Shown: positions 35,300 to 44,153 of the stretch, piece after piece | How the letters are laid out: each line of letters opens with the position of its first letter | How positions within the stretch are numbered: the first letter of the stretch is position 1 | Origin: Flavobacterium psychrophilum | Lineage (GTDB): Bacteria > Bacteroidota > Bacteroidia > Flavobacteriales > Flavobacteriaceae | Length of the DNA stretch: 64,000 nt | Reading direction: 5' to 3' | NCBI GenBank assembly: GCA_022730285.1 | Contig: DZCQ01000011.1 | Location: 5,284 to 69,283, forward strand | Notes under the pieces: generated by a model | What the model was told of the DNA's origin: nothing | The model's input: the letters and a program-made list of their open reading frames with translations, nothing else | Database searches by the model: none | Position numbers and translations under genes: made by a program

Positions 35300-35590
35300 T
35301 TATTTTGCTTCGTTGTTAGATTTTACACCTTCTACAAATACCTTTGCAGGTTTAAATGCAGGAATATTGTGTGCAGGAATCTTAATAGTAGTGTTTTTAG
35401 AGATGTTTCTTCCAGTTTTTTCGGCTCTAGTTTTCACTATAAAACTTCCAAAACCTCTTAAATACACATTATCACCTGTTTCTAATGAGCTTTTCACTTC
35501 TTCCATGAAAGTCTCAACTGTAGCTTGAACGTCTCCTTTTTCTAGACCTAATTTCTCTGAAATTTTTGCTACGATGTCTGCTTTTGTCAT
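35300..35590 (-). CDS. hup: HU-family DNA-binding protein
   Basis: A 96-residue HU/IHF-type nucleoid protein. It has the dimerisation helices MTKADIVAKISEKLG and the GFGSFIVKTRAEKTGRNI strand-turn, then the DNA-binding arm with IPAHNIPAFKPAKVF (the canonical RNPxT region is replaced by NTTIKIPA). It bends and compacts DNA. A -7 element at 35633-35640 precedes it. The bS22-like gene follows. Confidence 0.94.
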   Translation of the reverse strand: MTKADIVAKISEKLGLEKGDVQATVETFMEEVKSSLETGDNVYLRGFGSFIVKTRAEKTGRNISKNTTIKIPAHNIPAFKPAKVFVEGVKSNNEAK

Positions 35591-35632
35591 TTTTATTCGT
35601 AATTAATTTTTTAAGTAAATTTTTTGAGGTTG

Positions 35633-35640
35633 CAAAGATA
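35633..35640 (-). promoter_or_regulatory. Promoter element of the HU gene
   Basis: On the minus strand TATCTTTG matches TAnnTTTG. A TTG (35657-35659 reversed) lies 16 bases upstream, close to the usual -33 spacing. The leader would be about 37 bases. Confidence 0.6.
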
Positions 35641-35723
35641 CAAATTAAATAAATAACAATTCCATGTTAAATGATTAAAATTTAACAACATAATAAATTA
35701 TTTTTACAAACTAAATATAATTC

Positions 35724-36755
35724 ATGAGTTTTAGCCTTACAATAACCTTCTGGTACACAAATAATAAAAGGGATTTACCTTGGAGAAACAATACCAATCC
35801 GTATTTAATATGGTTGTCAGAAATTATACTACAACAAACAAAAGTTTCGCAAGGAACTCCTTATTATATATCCTTTGTTAAAAATTTTCCTACTATTTTT
35901 GATTTAGCAAACGCAAATGAAGAACAAGTTTTGAAACTATGGCAAGGTCTTGGTTACTATTCTCGAGCACGAAATTTGCACGAAACTGCAAAATATATAG
36001 TTACAAACTTGCAAGGAAATTTTCCTACTAACAGTACCGATTTGTTAAAACTAAAAGGTATTGGCGAATATACCGCAGCTGCAATCGCATCGTTTGTCTT
36101 TAACGAGGTAACTGCGGTGGTAGATGGCAATGTCTTTAGAGTATTGGCGAGATATTTTGGCATTAAAACCGATATTGCATCTGGAAAAGCCAAAAAAGAA
36201 TTTACTGCATTAGCTAATACATTAATTATCAGAGAAAATCCTGCTGAATTTAACCAAGCAATTATGGAGTTTGGTTCTTTGCAATGTGTTCCTGCAAAAC
36301 CTAATTGTGCTATTTGCCCACTAAACGCTAATTGCTATGCCTTTTTGCAAAACAAAGTGGCTGTTTTGCCAATTAAAATTAAAAAAACTATAGTCAAAAA
36401 CAGATACTTAAACTATTTATTTGTTTTAGATAGTGATAACAAAACCGTAGCAAACAAAAGAACTAGCAAGGGAATTTGGCAAAATTTGTATGAATTTCCA
36501 GTTATAGAAACAAAGAAATTAGCTTCAGAACAAGTTGTTTTTGAGAATATTAAAACCATCTATCCAAGTTTAGTTTCCTGTACATTTCTTACCTCAGAAA
36601 CTGTTTTGCATAAATTATCCCATCAAAATTTGCATATCCATTTCTGGAAAATACAGTTAGATAGCAAATTAAAAGATGGACTTACTTTTCATGATTTGAA
36701 CAAACTCCCTTTTCCAATTGTTATTCACAATTTTGTTAAGAATAACCTATTTTAA
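35724..36755 (+). CDS. mutY: A/G-specific adenine glycosylase MutY
   Basis: A 343-residue base-excision enzyme removing A opposite 8-oxoG. It has the N-terminal WRNNTNPYLIWLSEIILQQT, the helix-hairpin-helix LKGIGEYTAAAIASF with the catalytic Asp in AVVDGNVFRVLAR, and the iron-sulfur loop CVPAKPNCAICPLNANC. A C-terminal NUDIX-like 8-oxoG recognition domain is present. It diverges from HU by 133 bases and is followed by ssb, the usual Flavobacterium order. Confidence 0.95.
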   Translation: MSFSLTITFWYTNNKRDLPWRNNTNPYLIWLSEIILQQTKVSQGTPYYISFVKNFPTIFDLANANEEQVLKLWQGLGYYSRARNLHETAKYIVTNLQGNFPTNSTDLLKLKGIGEYTAAAIASFVFNEVTAVVDGNVFRVLARYFGIKTDIASGKAKKEFTALANTLIIRENPAEFNQAIMEFGSLQCVPAKPNCAICPLNANCYAFLQNKVAVLPIKIKKTIVKNRYLNYLFVLDSDNKTVANKRTSKGIWQNLYEFPVIETKKLASEQVVFENIKTIYPSLVSCTFLTSETVLHKLSHQNLHIHFWKIQLDSKLKDGLTFHDLNKLPFPIVIHNFVKNNLF

Positions 36756-36766
36756 TAAAAATAATT

Positions 36767-36774
36767 TATCTTTG
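36767..36774 (+). promoter_or_regulatory. Putative -7 promoter element for ssb-gldD
   Basis: TATCTTTG matches TAnnTTTG, 22 bases before the ssb ATG. No -33 TTG was seen at the right spacing. Confidence 0.5.
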
Positions 36775-36796
36775 AAATAATTTAAAAAAAACAACA

Positions 36797-37216
36797 ATGA
36801 ATGGTACACTAAATAAGGTAATGTTGATAGGTCATTTGGGAGATGATGTTAAGATTCACTATTTTGAAGGAGGAAATTGTGTGGGCAGATTCTCGTTAGC
36901 AACTAATGATGTTTATATTAACAAAACTACAGGCGAGAAAATAACTTCCACCGAATGGCATAATATTTCTGTACGAAATAAAGCGGCAGAAATTTGCGAA
37001 AAATATTTATCCAAAGGAGATAAAATATTTGTAGAAGGTCGAATAAAATCAAGACAATGGCAAGCAGAAGATGGTATTACCAAAAACACTACCGAAATTC
37101 AAGTAACGGAATTTACGTTTTTAAACACTAAAAAAGACTCTGAAAAATTCAAAACTGAAGAAAATTCAAAACTAAATCAATTTAATCCGAATCTTGAAAA
37201 TGACTTGCCTTTTTAA
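36797..37216 (+). CDS. ssb: Single-stranded DNA-binding protein
   Basis: A 139-residue SSB: an OB fold starting MNGTLNKVMLIGHLGDDVKI, with TEWHNISVRNKAAEICEKYL and the KGDKIFVEGRIKSRQW strand. The acidic C-terminal tip ENDLPF recruits partner proteins. The start of gldD lies inside its last codons, so the two genes are coupled. Confidence 0.95.
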   Translation: MNGTLNKVMLIGHLGDDVKIHYFEGGNCVGRFSLATNDVYINKTTGEKITSTEWHNISVRNKAAEICEKYLSKGDKIFVEGRIKSRQWQAEDGITKNTTEIQVTEFTFLNTKKDSEKFKTEENSKLNQFNPNLENDLPF

Positions 37217-37775
37217 TCAAAAAAATCTGTTTTTATACTTGATCCTATTATTTTCGCTTAGCTTTATAGCTTGCAAAGAAGATACTTTACCCAAACCTCA
37301 AGCGTATCTAAGTTTATCATATCCAGAACCAAAATATGTTTCTTTTGACAGTAAATGTGGTTATTCATTTTCCCATAACACTATAGGAATTTTAGATAAC
37401 AAAGGAAATTGCAACTTTAACATAAACTATCCAAAACTTAAAGCAACTGTTTACTTGACATACAAACCCGTTCAAAATAACATTAACTCTTTACTTAAAG
37501 ATGCCCAAAAATTAACTTATGAACATGTAATTAAAGCAGACGGTATTTCAGAACAACCTTATATCAATAAAGAAAAAAAGTCGTACGGAATGTTCTATGA
37601 AGTTACCGGAAATGCAGCCTCGCAATCACAATTTTATCTTACAGATAGTACAAAACATTTTCTTGTTGGTTCTGTTTATTTTTACGCAAAACCCAATTAC
37701 GATTCTATATTACCTGCTTCTAATTACATTAAAAATGATTTGCGTGTATTAATGGAGTCTTTAAAATGGGAATAA
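37200..37775 (+). CDS. gldD: Gliding motility lipoprotein GldD
   Basis: A 191-residue lipoprotein with lipobox FIAC (Cys25). The mature part has PKPQAYLSLSYPEPKYVSFDS and the C-terminal Y(I)KNDLRVLMESLKWE typical of GldD, an essential component linked to gliding motility and type IX secretion in Flavobacterium. The ATG at 37200 overlaps the ssb stop by 17 bases. In F. johnsoniae gldE, a membrane protein gene, lies just upstream of gldD; here it is missing and gldD directly follows ssb. It converges with the halogenase-like gene with only two bases between stops. Confidence 0.92.
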   Translation: MTCLFNQKNLFLYLILLFSLSFIACKEDTLPKPQAYLSLSYPEPKYVSFDSKCGYSFSHNTIGILDNKGNCNFNINYPKLKATVYLTYKPVQNNINSLLKDAQKLTYEHVIKADGISEQPYINKEKKSYGMFYEVTGNAASQSQFYLTDSTKHFLVGSVYFYAKPNYDSILPASNYIKNDLRVLMESLKWE

Positions 37776-37777
37776 CA

Positions 37778-39019
37778 CTAAGAATTTAATGCTTTCTCAT
37801 TTTGAATCATATAAGCCATATTTTTAATTACATTGTCATGTTTTTTAACAAAAGGATTTGTTTCGTCCCAGACATATCCTGCTAAAACTGCACATATTTT
37901 TTGTTTAACCTCTGGATTTTCTGGCTGATGAAAAAACAACGTTTGCAAATTGCCAGTGTACCATTCTTTTACATAAGTAGTAAACACACCAATACCTTTT
38001 TTCATATATCCTGTGTATTCCGTTTCCCAATCTACTTTGCAATTTGCAGATTCTTTTAAATATAATTTTGCAGCAAGCATTCCAGACTCTGTAGCAAAAG
38101 CAACACCCGATGAAAAAACTGGATCTAAAAACTCCGAGCTGTTTCCTGTTAAAGCAAAACCATCTCCATACATACTTTTTACAGAACGAGAATAATTTTC
38201 AAGCTTGATGGGTTCAAACAAAAAATCTACTCCACCAAAACGTTTTACATAATAATCAGACAATTTAATAGCGTTGTTTAGTGCCTCTGCATTATCTTTA
38301 GATAAATTATTAATAAAGTCTGTTGGTCCCACAACACCTACACTTGTATTCCCATTCGAGAAAGGAATAACCCACAACCAAACTTCTGTTTCTAGTATAT
38401 CAAATGAAATCATTGTGCCTTCCTCTCCCTCTGGCCTATTCACATCTTTAACATGCGTAAATATAGAAGAATGTGGGTCTAGTTTAGATGGAGTATCTAA
38501 ATCTAAGAGTCTTGGCAAAACACGTCCATACCCACTAGAATCTATAATAAACTTAGCATGAACTTCTTTTAAATTTCCGTTTTTATCTTTAATGGTAGTA
38601 ATAGAATTTGTACCATTAAACACAACTGCTAACACCTCCGATTCAAACTCTAAGTCTATTCCTTTCTTAATAACCTCTTGTGCCATTGTATTGTCAAAAT
38701 CAGCCCTTGGAACTTGCCATGTCCAATCCCAACCTTCCCCAAATTTATTACTAAAATCAAACACACATACTTCCTTTCCTCTGATAAATCTTGCCCCTAA
38801 TTTTTTTTCAAAATTCATTGCATTTAAACTATCAAAAAGTCCTGCCTCGGCAAAATGATCCATAACTCTTGGAATCAAACTCTCGCCTACCACAACTCTT
38901 GGAAATTTTGTTTTTTCTACCACTTTGACGTTCACACCATTATTATAAAGATGAGATGCTGAAACGCATCCAGAAGGCCCAGCACCTATAACTAACACAT
39001 CTACAAATTCCTTTAACAT
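37778..39019 (-). CDS. Flavin-dependent halogenase-like oxidoreductase beside the pigment cluster
   Basis: A 413-residue FAD enzyme of the group A / tryptophan-halogenase-like superfamily. The dinucleotide fold GAGPSG is at residues 12-17, GESLIP at 45-50, the Lys-containing KLGA at 73-76, and WLWVIP at 214-219. The last matches the WxWxIP motif that marks flavin-dependent halogenases, and the Lys position corresponds to the catalytic Lys of phenol/pyrrole-type halogenases. It is transcribed divergently from the tyrosine ammonia-lyase gene, sharing its upstream region. Chlorinated flexirubins are known from some bacteria, so ring chlorination is a reasonable but unproven role. A hydroxylase or epoxidase is the alternative. 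Confidence 0.8.
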   Translation of the reverse strand: MLKEFVDVLVIGAGPSGCVSASHLYNNGVNVKVVEKTKFPRVVVGESLIPRVMDHFAEAGLFDSLNAMNFEKKLGARFIRGKEVCVFDFSNKFGEGWDWTWQVPRADFDNTMAQEVIKKGIDLEFESEVLAVVFNGTNSITTIKDKNGNLKEVHAKFIIDSSGYGRVLPRLLDLDTPSKLDPHSSIFTHVKDVNRPEGEEGTMISFDILETEVWLWVIPFSNGNTSVGVVGPTDFINNLSKDNAEALNNAIKLSDYYVKRFGGVDFLFEPIKLENYSRSVKSMYGDGFALTGNSSEFLDPVFSSGVAFATESGMLAAKLYLKESANCKVDWETEYTGYMKKGIGVFTTYVKEWYTGNLQTLFFHQPENPEVKQKICAVLAGYVWDETNPFVKKHDNVIKNMAYMIQNEKALNS

Positions 39020-39128
39020 ATTTTTTAGTTATTAAAAATTATTATACTACATTTGTCGAGTCAAATTAACTACAATTTTTTTTAATAAAAAAAGATTGTG
39101 TATATAATAATGAAGAATTTAGGATAGA

Positions 39129-40652
39129 ATGAATACAATTAAGGAATTTTTAAGTTTAAAAGAATTTGAAGAGGTTATTTTTAACAACAATAACATAAAC
39201 ATCGAAGACAAAGTACTAGAAAGAGTTACCGATAGCTTTAATTTTTTAAAAGAATTTTCAGAAAACAAAATAATTTATGGTGTGAATACAGGTTTTGGCC
39301 CAATGGCTCAGTACCGAATTAAAGATGCCGATAGATTACAACTGCAATATAATCTTATCCGAAGCCATTCTTCTGGGGCAGGAAAACCATTGTCTCCCAT
39401 TTTTGTAAAAGCCGCAATTTTAGCCAGATTAAATTCCCTTTCATTAGGAAATTCAGGCGTGCACCCATCTGTAATTCATTTAATGAAAGAATTAATAAAC
39501 AAAGATATTACTCCACTTATTTTCGAACATGGCGGTGTGGGTGCTAGTGGCGATTTAGTACAATTAGCACATTTAGCATTGGTTTTGATAGGAGAAGGAG
39601 AAGTTTTTTATAAAGGAGAAAGAAAAAAAACTAGTGAAGTTTTTCTATTAGAAAATTTAAAACCTATTCAAATTGAAATTAGAGAAGGATTAGCCTTGAT
39701 GAACGGCACTTCAGTAATGACTGGAATTGGAGTAGTAAACGTGTATTATGCTAATAAATTAGTAGATTGGTCAATCAAATTTTCTTGTGCTATTAACGAA
39801 ATTGTACAAGCATACGACGATCACTTTTCGGCAGAATTGAATCAAACTAAAAGGCATAAAGGGCAACAAGAAGTTGCAGAAAAAATGCGAAAAAATTTAG
39901 CAGATAGCACCTTAATAAGAAAAAGAGAAGATCACTTATATACTGGTGAAAACAATGAAGATGTGTTTAAAGAAAAAGTGCAAGAATACTATTCGCTAAG
40001 ATGTGTACCACAAATAGTAGGGCCAATATTAGAAACTATAAATAATACCGCAGCAATTTTAGAAAACGAATTCAACTCTGCAAATGATAACCCAATTATT
40101 GATGTGAAAAATAAACACGTCTATCATGGTGGAAACTTTCATGGTGATTATATTTCTCTAGAAATGGACAAGCTAAAAATAGCAATAACCAAACTCACCA
40201 TGCTTGCAGAAAGACAATTAAATTATTTGTTAAATTCTAAAATAAACGAGATTTTACCTCCATTTGTAAATTTAGGAGAACTAGGTTTTAATTTTGGTAT
40301 GCAAGGGGTTCAATTTACAGCCACTTCAACAACTGCCGAAAACCAAATGCTTTCCAACCCTATGTATATACATAGTATTCCTAATAATAACGACAACCAA
40401 GACATTGTTAGTATGGGAACCAATGCAGCCATAATTACTTCAAAAGTAATAGAAAATGCATTTGAAGTCCTAGCAATAGAACTAATTACTATTGTACAAG
40501 CGATAGACTATTTAGAACAAAAAGACAAAGTATCCAGCACTACTAAAAAAATATATAATAACATTCGAGATATAATACCAATGTTTAGCCAAGATCAAGT
40601 AATGTATCCTTTTGTACAAAAAGTAAAAGAATATTTAATCAACAATAAGTAA
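39129..40652 (+). CDS. tal: Tyrosine ammonia-lyase (histidine/phenylalanine lyase family)
   Basis: A 507-residue MIO-dependent lyase converting tyrosine to p-coumarate, the likely starter for the aryl polyene. The MIO-forming triad Ala-Ser-Gly is at residues 139-141 (GGVGASGDLVQLAHLAL). The N-terminal YGVNTGFGPMAQYR, ELNQTKRHKGQQEVA and FNSANDNPIIDVKN are also diagnostic. From memory it is very close to the F. johnsoniae enzyme shown to be a tyrosine lyase, so TAL is favoured over HutH; no urocanase or other hut gene is near. It begins the rightward cluster. A -7-like TACATTTG at 39048-39055 lies upstream. Confidence 0.9.
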   Translation: MNTIKEFLSLKEFEEVIFNNNNINIEDKVLERVTDSFNFLKEFSENKIIYGVNTGFGPMAQYRIKDADRLQLQYNLIRSHSSGAGKPLSPIFVKAAILARLNSLSLGNSGVHPSVIHLMKELINKDITPLIFEHGGVGASGDLVQLAHLALVLIGEGEVFYKGERKKTSEVFLLENLKPIQIEIREGLALMNGTSVMTGIGVVNVYYANKLVDWSIKFSCAINEIVQAYDDHFSAELNQTKRHKGQQEVAEKMRKNLADSTLIRKREDHLYTGENNEDVFKEKVQEYYSLRCVPQIVGPILETINNTAAILENEFNSANDNPIIDVKNKHVYHGGNFHGDYISLEMDKLKIAITKLTMLAERQLNYLLNSKINEILPPFVNLGELGFNFGMQGVQFTATSTTAENQMLSNPMYIHSIPNNNDNQDIVSMGTNAAIITSKVIENAFEVLAIELITIVQAIDYLEQKDKVSSTTKKIYNNIRDIIPMFSQDQVMYPFVQKVKEYLINNK

Positions 40653-40752
40653 TCTATTCTAAATTATTTGTATTATTGTCCTAAATTTTCACATTAAAAT
40701 GCCGTTTTTTTAATAATCATGTTTTTGTTTAACTATTAATTATTTTAACATT

Positions 40753-41862
40753 ATGAAAAAAGTATTGTTTTTATTGGTATTATCCTTTCAATTTATACAA
40801 GCACAAGAACTTGCATTAGTTAGAAAAGAGAAAAAATTTGGATATATAAACACCACTGGTGAGTTTAGCATTTCTCCAAAATTTAAAGTAGCAAAAAACT
40901 TTTCCGAAGGATTAGCCGCCGCTCAAGAAGACGGCAAATGGGGATTTATCGACACCAAAGGAAACTGGGCAATTAAGCCTAGTTATGCCGATGCTAAATA
41001 TTTTCACAATGGACTTTGTGTGGTTGCAAAAGATAAAAAATGGTTTTATATAAACAAAAAAGGAGAAGAACAAACTGCACCCAATTCAGAAAAAGTATTT
41101 GATTTTGAAGATGGAGTGGCATTTATTAAACAAAATGATAAAGTAGGATTGATAAATCCCAAATTAGAAGTTATTGTCGAGCCAAAATACGACCTTATAA
41201 AATCATTTCAAAATGGTTATGCAAGAGTAAGAAACAACGAAAGATGGGGAATAATTGACAAAACAGGAAAAATTATAGTGGAAATAATTTATGAAGAAAT
41301 TGGTGATTATTACAAAAACACAACTTGGGCAAAAAACGGCTCCTCATTTGGATTAGTAACTTCAGGAAAATTTAAAGCCATAGAAGGTGTTACTAAAATT
41401 TGGAATTTCTTATCACAAGATATTACTTATGCAAAAAAAGGAGAAAAAATTGGATTCATAGACCTAAAAGGGAATTGGATAATAGAACCAAAATTTGACA
41501 AAGCAAGAGCATTTGCAAAAAACCTAGCTCCAGTACAAATAAATAAAAAATGGGGATATGTGAATACCAAAGGCAAAATGATTATAGAACCAACCTATGC
41601 AGATGCTGAAATATTTAGCTCAAACGGATTAGCTCCTGTAAAACAAAAGGAATGGGGATTTGTAAACGAAACAGGAAAACTTGTAATCCCAACAGAATAC
41701 GGCATTACCTCAGGATTATTTGCCTTATTTAAAGACGATGAAAAAGGATTTGTAAACGGACTAGCAAGAATTACAAAAGATAAAAAATGGGGATTTATAA
41801 AATCTGATGGTAGTTTACTCGGAAATGAATGGTTTGAAAATGCAGAGCCATTTCAAAAATAA
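40753..41862 (+). CDS. Exported WG-repeat protein
   Basis: A 369-residue protein with a signal peptide ending FIQAQ and a series of WG/KWG beta repeats (for example DGKWGFIDTKGNW, then ERWGIIDKTGK and KKWGYVNTKGK). Each repeat is about 45-50 residues. WG-repeat proteins are probably protein-binding scaffolds; no enzymatic role is known. It stands between the lyase and the ketoreductase with 100 and 39 bases of spacing. As I recall, flexirubin clusters of related species also contain one. Confidence 0.82.
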   Translation: MKKVLFLLVLSFQFIQAQELALVRKEKKFGYINTTGEFSISPKFKVAKNFSEGLAAAQEDGKWGFIDTKGNWAIKPSYADAKYFHNGLCVVAKDKKWFYINKKGEEQTAPNSEKVFDFEDGVAFIKQNDKVGLINPKLEVIVEPKYDLIKSFQNGYARVRNNERWGIIDKTGKIIVEIIYEEIGDYYKNTTWAKNGSSFGLVTSGKFKAIEGVTKIWNFLSQDITYAKKGEKIGFIDLKGNWIIEPKFDKARAFAKNLAPVQINKKWGYVNTKGKMIIEPTYADAEIFSSNGLAPVKQKEWGFVNETGKLVIPTEYGITSGLFALFKDDEKGFVNGLARITKDKKWGFIKSDGSLLGNEWFENAEPFQK

Positions 41863-41901
41863 ATAAAAATAATATTACTAAAAAGTCAAAACACATAGAA
41901 A

Positions 41902-42633
41902 ATGAAGTGTGCATTAATAACAGGTGGTTCTAGAGGAATAGGTAACGAAATTTGTAAAAAAATAGCGCAAGACACAAACTATCACATCTTGATTAACTAC
42001 CAATCTAATATAATTGCCGCTCAAAACACACTAATAGAAGTACAAAAGTTAGGAGCAACTGCCGAACTTTTACAATTTAATGTAGCAAATTTTGAAGAAG
42101 TAAAAACAGTTTTAAATAACTGGCAAGACAAAAATCCAAGTGCTATTGTAGAAGTTATTGTAAACAATGCAGGAATTGCAAAAGACGGATTGTTCATGTG
42201 GATGAGTCCAGAAGATTGGACAAGTGTTATCAATACCAGCTTGAATGGTTTTTTTAATGTTACAAACTTTTTTATCCAAAAAATGTTACGAAATAAGTAT
42301 GGAAGAATAGTGAATATGGTCTCTGTTTCTGGAGTGAAAGGTACCGCAGGGCAAACCAACTATTCTGCCGCAAAAGGAGCGCTAGTTGCAGCAACAAAAG
42401 CACTAGCACAAGAGGTTGCAAAACGAAATATAACAGTTAATGCAGTTGCTCCAGGATTTATAAAAACAGACATGACGTCAGACCTTGACGAAAAAGAACT
42501 TATCAAACTAGTTCCTGCAAATAGATTTGGCGAAGCAGAAGAAGTAGCAGATTTAGTTAGTTTTTTAGTATCCAAAAAAGCAAGCTACATAACTGGAGAA
42601 ATAATTAATATAAACGGAGGAATTTATTCATAA
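41902..42633 (+). CDS. 3-oxoacyl-ACP reductase (FabG-like ketoreductase)
   Basis: A 243-residue short-chain dehydrogenase. It has the cofactor motif TGGSRGIGNE, NNAGIAKDG, the catalytic Ser in NMVSVSG, YSAAKGAL (Tyr-x3-Lys) and VAPGFIKTDM. It would reduce the keto group after each condensation in polyene building. The only ketoreductase seen in the cluster. The next gene starts 16 bases later. Confidence 0.92.
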   Translation: MKCALITGGSRGIGNEICKKIAQDTNYHILINYQSNIIAAQNTLIEVQKLGATAELLQFNVANFEEVKTVLNNWQDKNPSAIVEVIVNNAGIAKDGLFMWMSPEDWTSVINTSLNGFFNVTNFFIQKMLRNKYGRIVNMVSVSGVKGTAGQTNYSAAKGALVAATKALAQEVAKRNITVNAVAPGFIKTDMTSDLDEKELIKLVPANRFGEAEEVADLVSFLVSKKASYITGEIININGGIYS

Positions 42634-42649
42634 CAATATTCATAAGAAA

Positions 42650-43885
42650 ATGAGTAATAGAGTGGTAATCACCGGAATGGGGATCTATTCCTGTATTGGA
42701 ACATCATTAAACGAGGTTAAAGAATCTTTGTACCAAGGAAAATCAGGTATAGAGTACGATCAAGAACGAAAAGAATTTGGTTTTCAATCTGCCTTGACAG
42801 GAAAAGTTCCAAAACCGAATTTAAAAGATTTACTTTCTAGAAGACAACGAATTAGCTTAGGCGAAGAAACAGAATATGCCTATATGGCAACTATACAAGC
42901 ATTAGAAAACGCAGGTATTTCAGATTCGTTTTTTGATGAAAATGAAGTAGGAATATTATACGGTAACGATAGTGTTTCGAAAGCAATTATTGAAGCTACT
43001 GATATTATTAGAGACAAAAAAGACACTGCACTTATTGGCTCTGGAGCAATTTTTAAATCCATGAACTCTACTGTTACCATGAATTTATCTACCATATTTA
43101 GGTTAAGAGGCATTAACCTAACAGTAAGTGCTGCTTGTGCAAGTGGGTCGCACTCCATAGGATTAGGGTATCATTTAATTAAAAGTGGCTTGCAGGAAAT
43201 GATTATTTGTGGCGGAGCACAAGAAATCAATAAATATGCCATGAGCAGTTTTGACGCATTAGGTGTTTTTTCGCCAAGAGAAAATCAACCTACTATTGCT
43301 TCTCGCCCATTTGATGCAAATAGAGATGGGCTAATACCTAGTGGTGGTGGTGCAACGGTGATTCTAGAAAGTTACGAATCTGCAATTAAAAGGGGGGCAA
43401 CCATAATTGCAGAAGTTATAGGATACGGCTTTTCGTCAAACGGAGGGCATATTTCTACACCAAATGTTCAAGGCCCCGCAAATGCAATGCAAAGAGCCAT
43501 TAAAGATGCAAAAATAAATCCCACGCAAATAGAGTATATAAATGCTCACGCAACCTCAACGCCTGTTGGAGATGCAAACGAAGCAAAAGCAATATACGAA
43601 GTTTTCAAAGATAGTAATCCGTATGTAAGCTCTACAAAATCCATGACGGGTCACGAATGTTGGATGGCTGGTGCTAGTGAGGTAATCTATTCTTTATTAA
43701 TGATGCAACACGATTTTATTGCACCAAACATTAACTTAGAAAACCCAGATGAAGATTCTGCAAAATTAAATTTGGTTAAAACTACATTAAATAAAAAATT
43801 TGATATATTTTTGTCCAATTCTTTCGGATTTGGAGGAACAAATTCTGCATTAGTAATAAAAAAGTATAAAGAAAGTGATGAGTAA
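42650..43885 (+). CDS. Beta-ketoacyl-ACP synthase (KS I/II type)
   Basis: A 411-residue FabB/FabF-type condensing enzyme with all catalytic residues: Cys in VSAACASGSHSIGLG, His in YINAHATSTPVGDANE and His in KSMTGHECWMAGASE. Its last residues overlap the ACP start by eight bases. It pairs with FabG and ACP to start the biosynthetic operon, consistent with chain extension of an arylpolyene. Confidence 0.93.
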   Translation: MSNRVVITGMGIYSCIGTSLNEVKESLYQGKSGIEYDQERKEFGFQSALTGKVPKPNLKDLLSRRQRISLGEETEYAYMATIQALENAGISDSFFDENEVGILYGNDSVSKAIIEATDIIRDKKDTALIGSGAIFKSMNSTVTMNLSTIFRLRGINLTVSAACASGSHSIGLGYHLIKSGLQEMIICGGAQEINKYAMSSFDALGVFSPRENQPTIASRPFDANRDGLIPSGGGATVILESYESAIKRGATIIAEVIGYGFSSNGGHISTPNVQGPANAMQRAIKDAKINPTQIEYINAHATSTPVGDANEAKAIYEVFKDSNPYVSSTKSMTGHECWMAGASEVIYSLLMMQHDFIAPNINLENPDEDSAKLNLVKTTLNKKFDIFLSNSFGFGGTNSALVIKKYKESDE

Positions 43886-44138
43886 AGAGGAGATTATAAA
43901 AAAAATTAATGATTTTTTAGTAGAGGAATTTGAAGTAGAGGAAGATGCAATACAACCAAACGAAGTTTTAAAAGACACCTTAGGGCTAGATAGCTTAGAT
44001 TATGTAGATTTAGTAGTTTCTGTAGAATCTAACTTTGGAGTAAAACTAGTCGAAGTAGATTTTGTGGGAATCTCTACTTTTGAAAATTTTTATGATTTAA
44101 TAGAAAATAAAATTAAATTAAAGAATCAAACCGCTTAA
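43878..44138 (+). CDS. Acyl carrier protein (first of two)
   Basis: An 86-residue ACP with the phosphopantetheine attachment motif LGLDSLDYVDLV (Ser in DSL), and acidic helices. The ATG at 43878 overlaps the upstream stop; a GTG one codon earlier is possible. No phosphopantetheinyl transferase gene was found in the window. Confidence 0.93.
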   Translation: MSKEEIIKKINDFLVEEFEVEEDAIQPNEVLKDTLGLDSLDYVDLVVSVESNFGVKLVEVDFVGISTFENFYDLIENKIKLKNQTA

Positions 44139-44153
44139 AACTTTAATTTTAAA

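Noticed and set aside
39129..40652. Histidine ammonia-lyase (hutH) as the annotation
   Set aside because: Context is a pigment cluster, there are no other hut genes, and the sequence is very like the known Flavobacterium tyrosine lyase.
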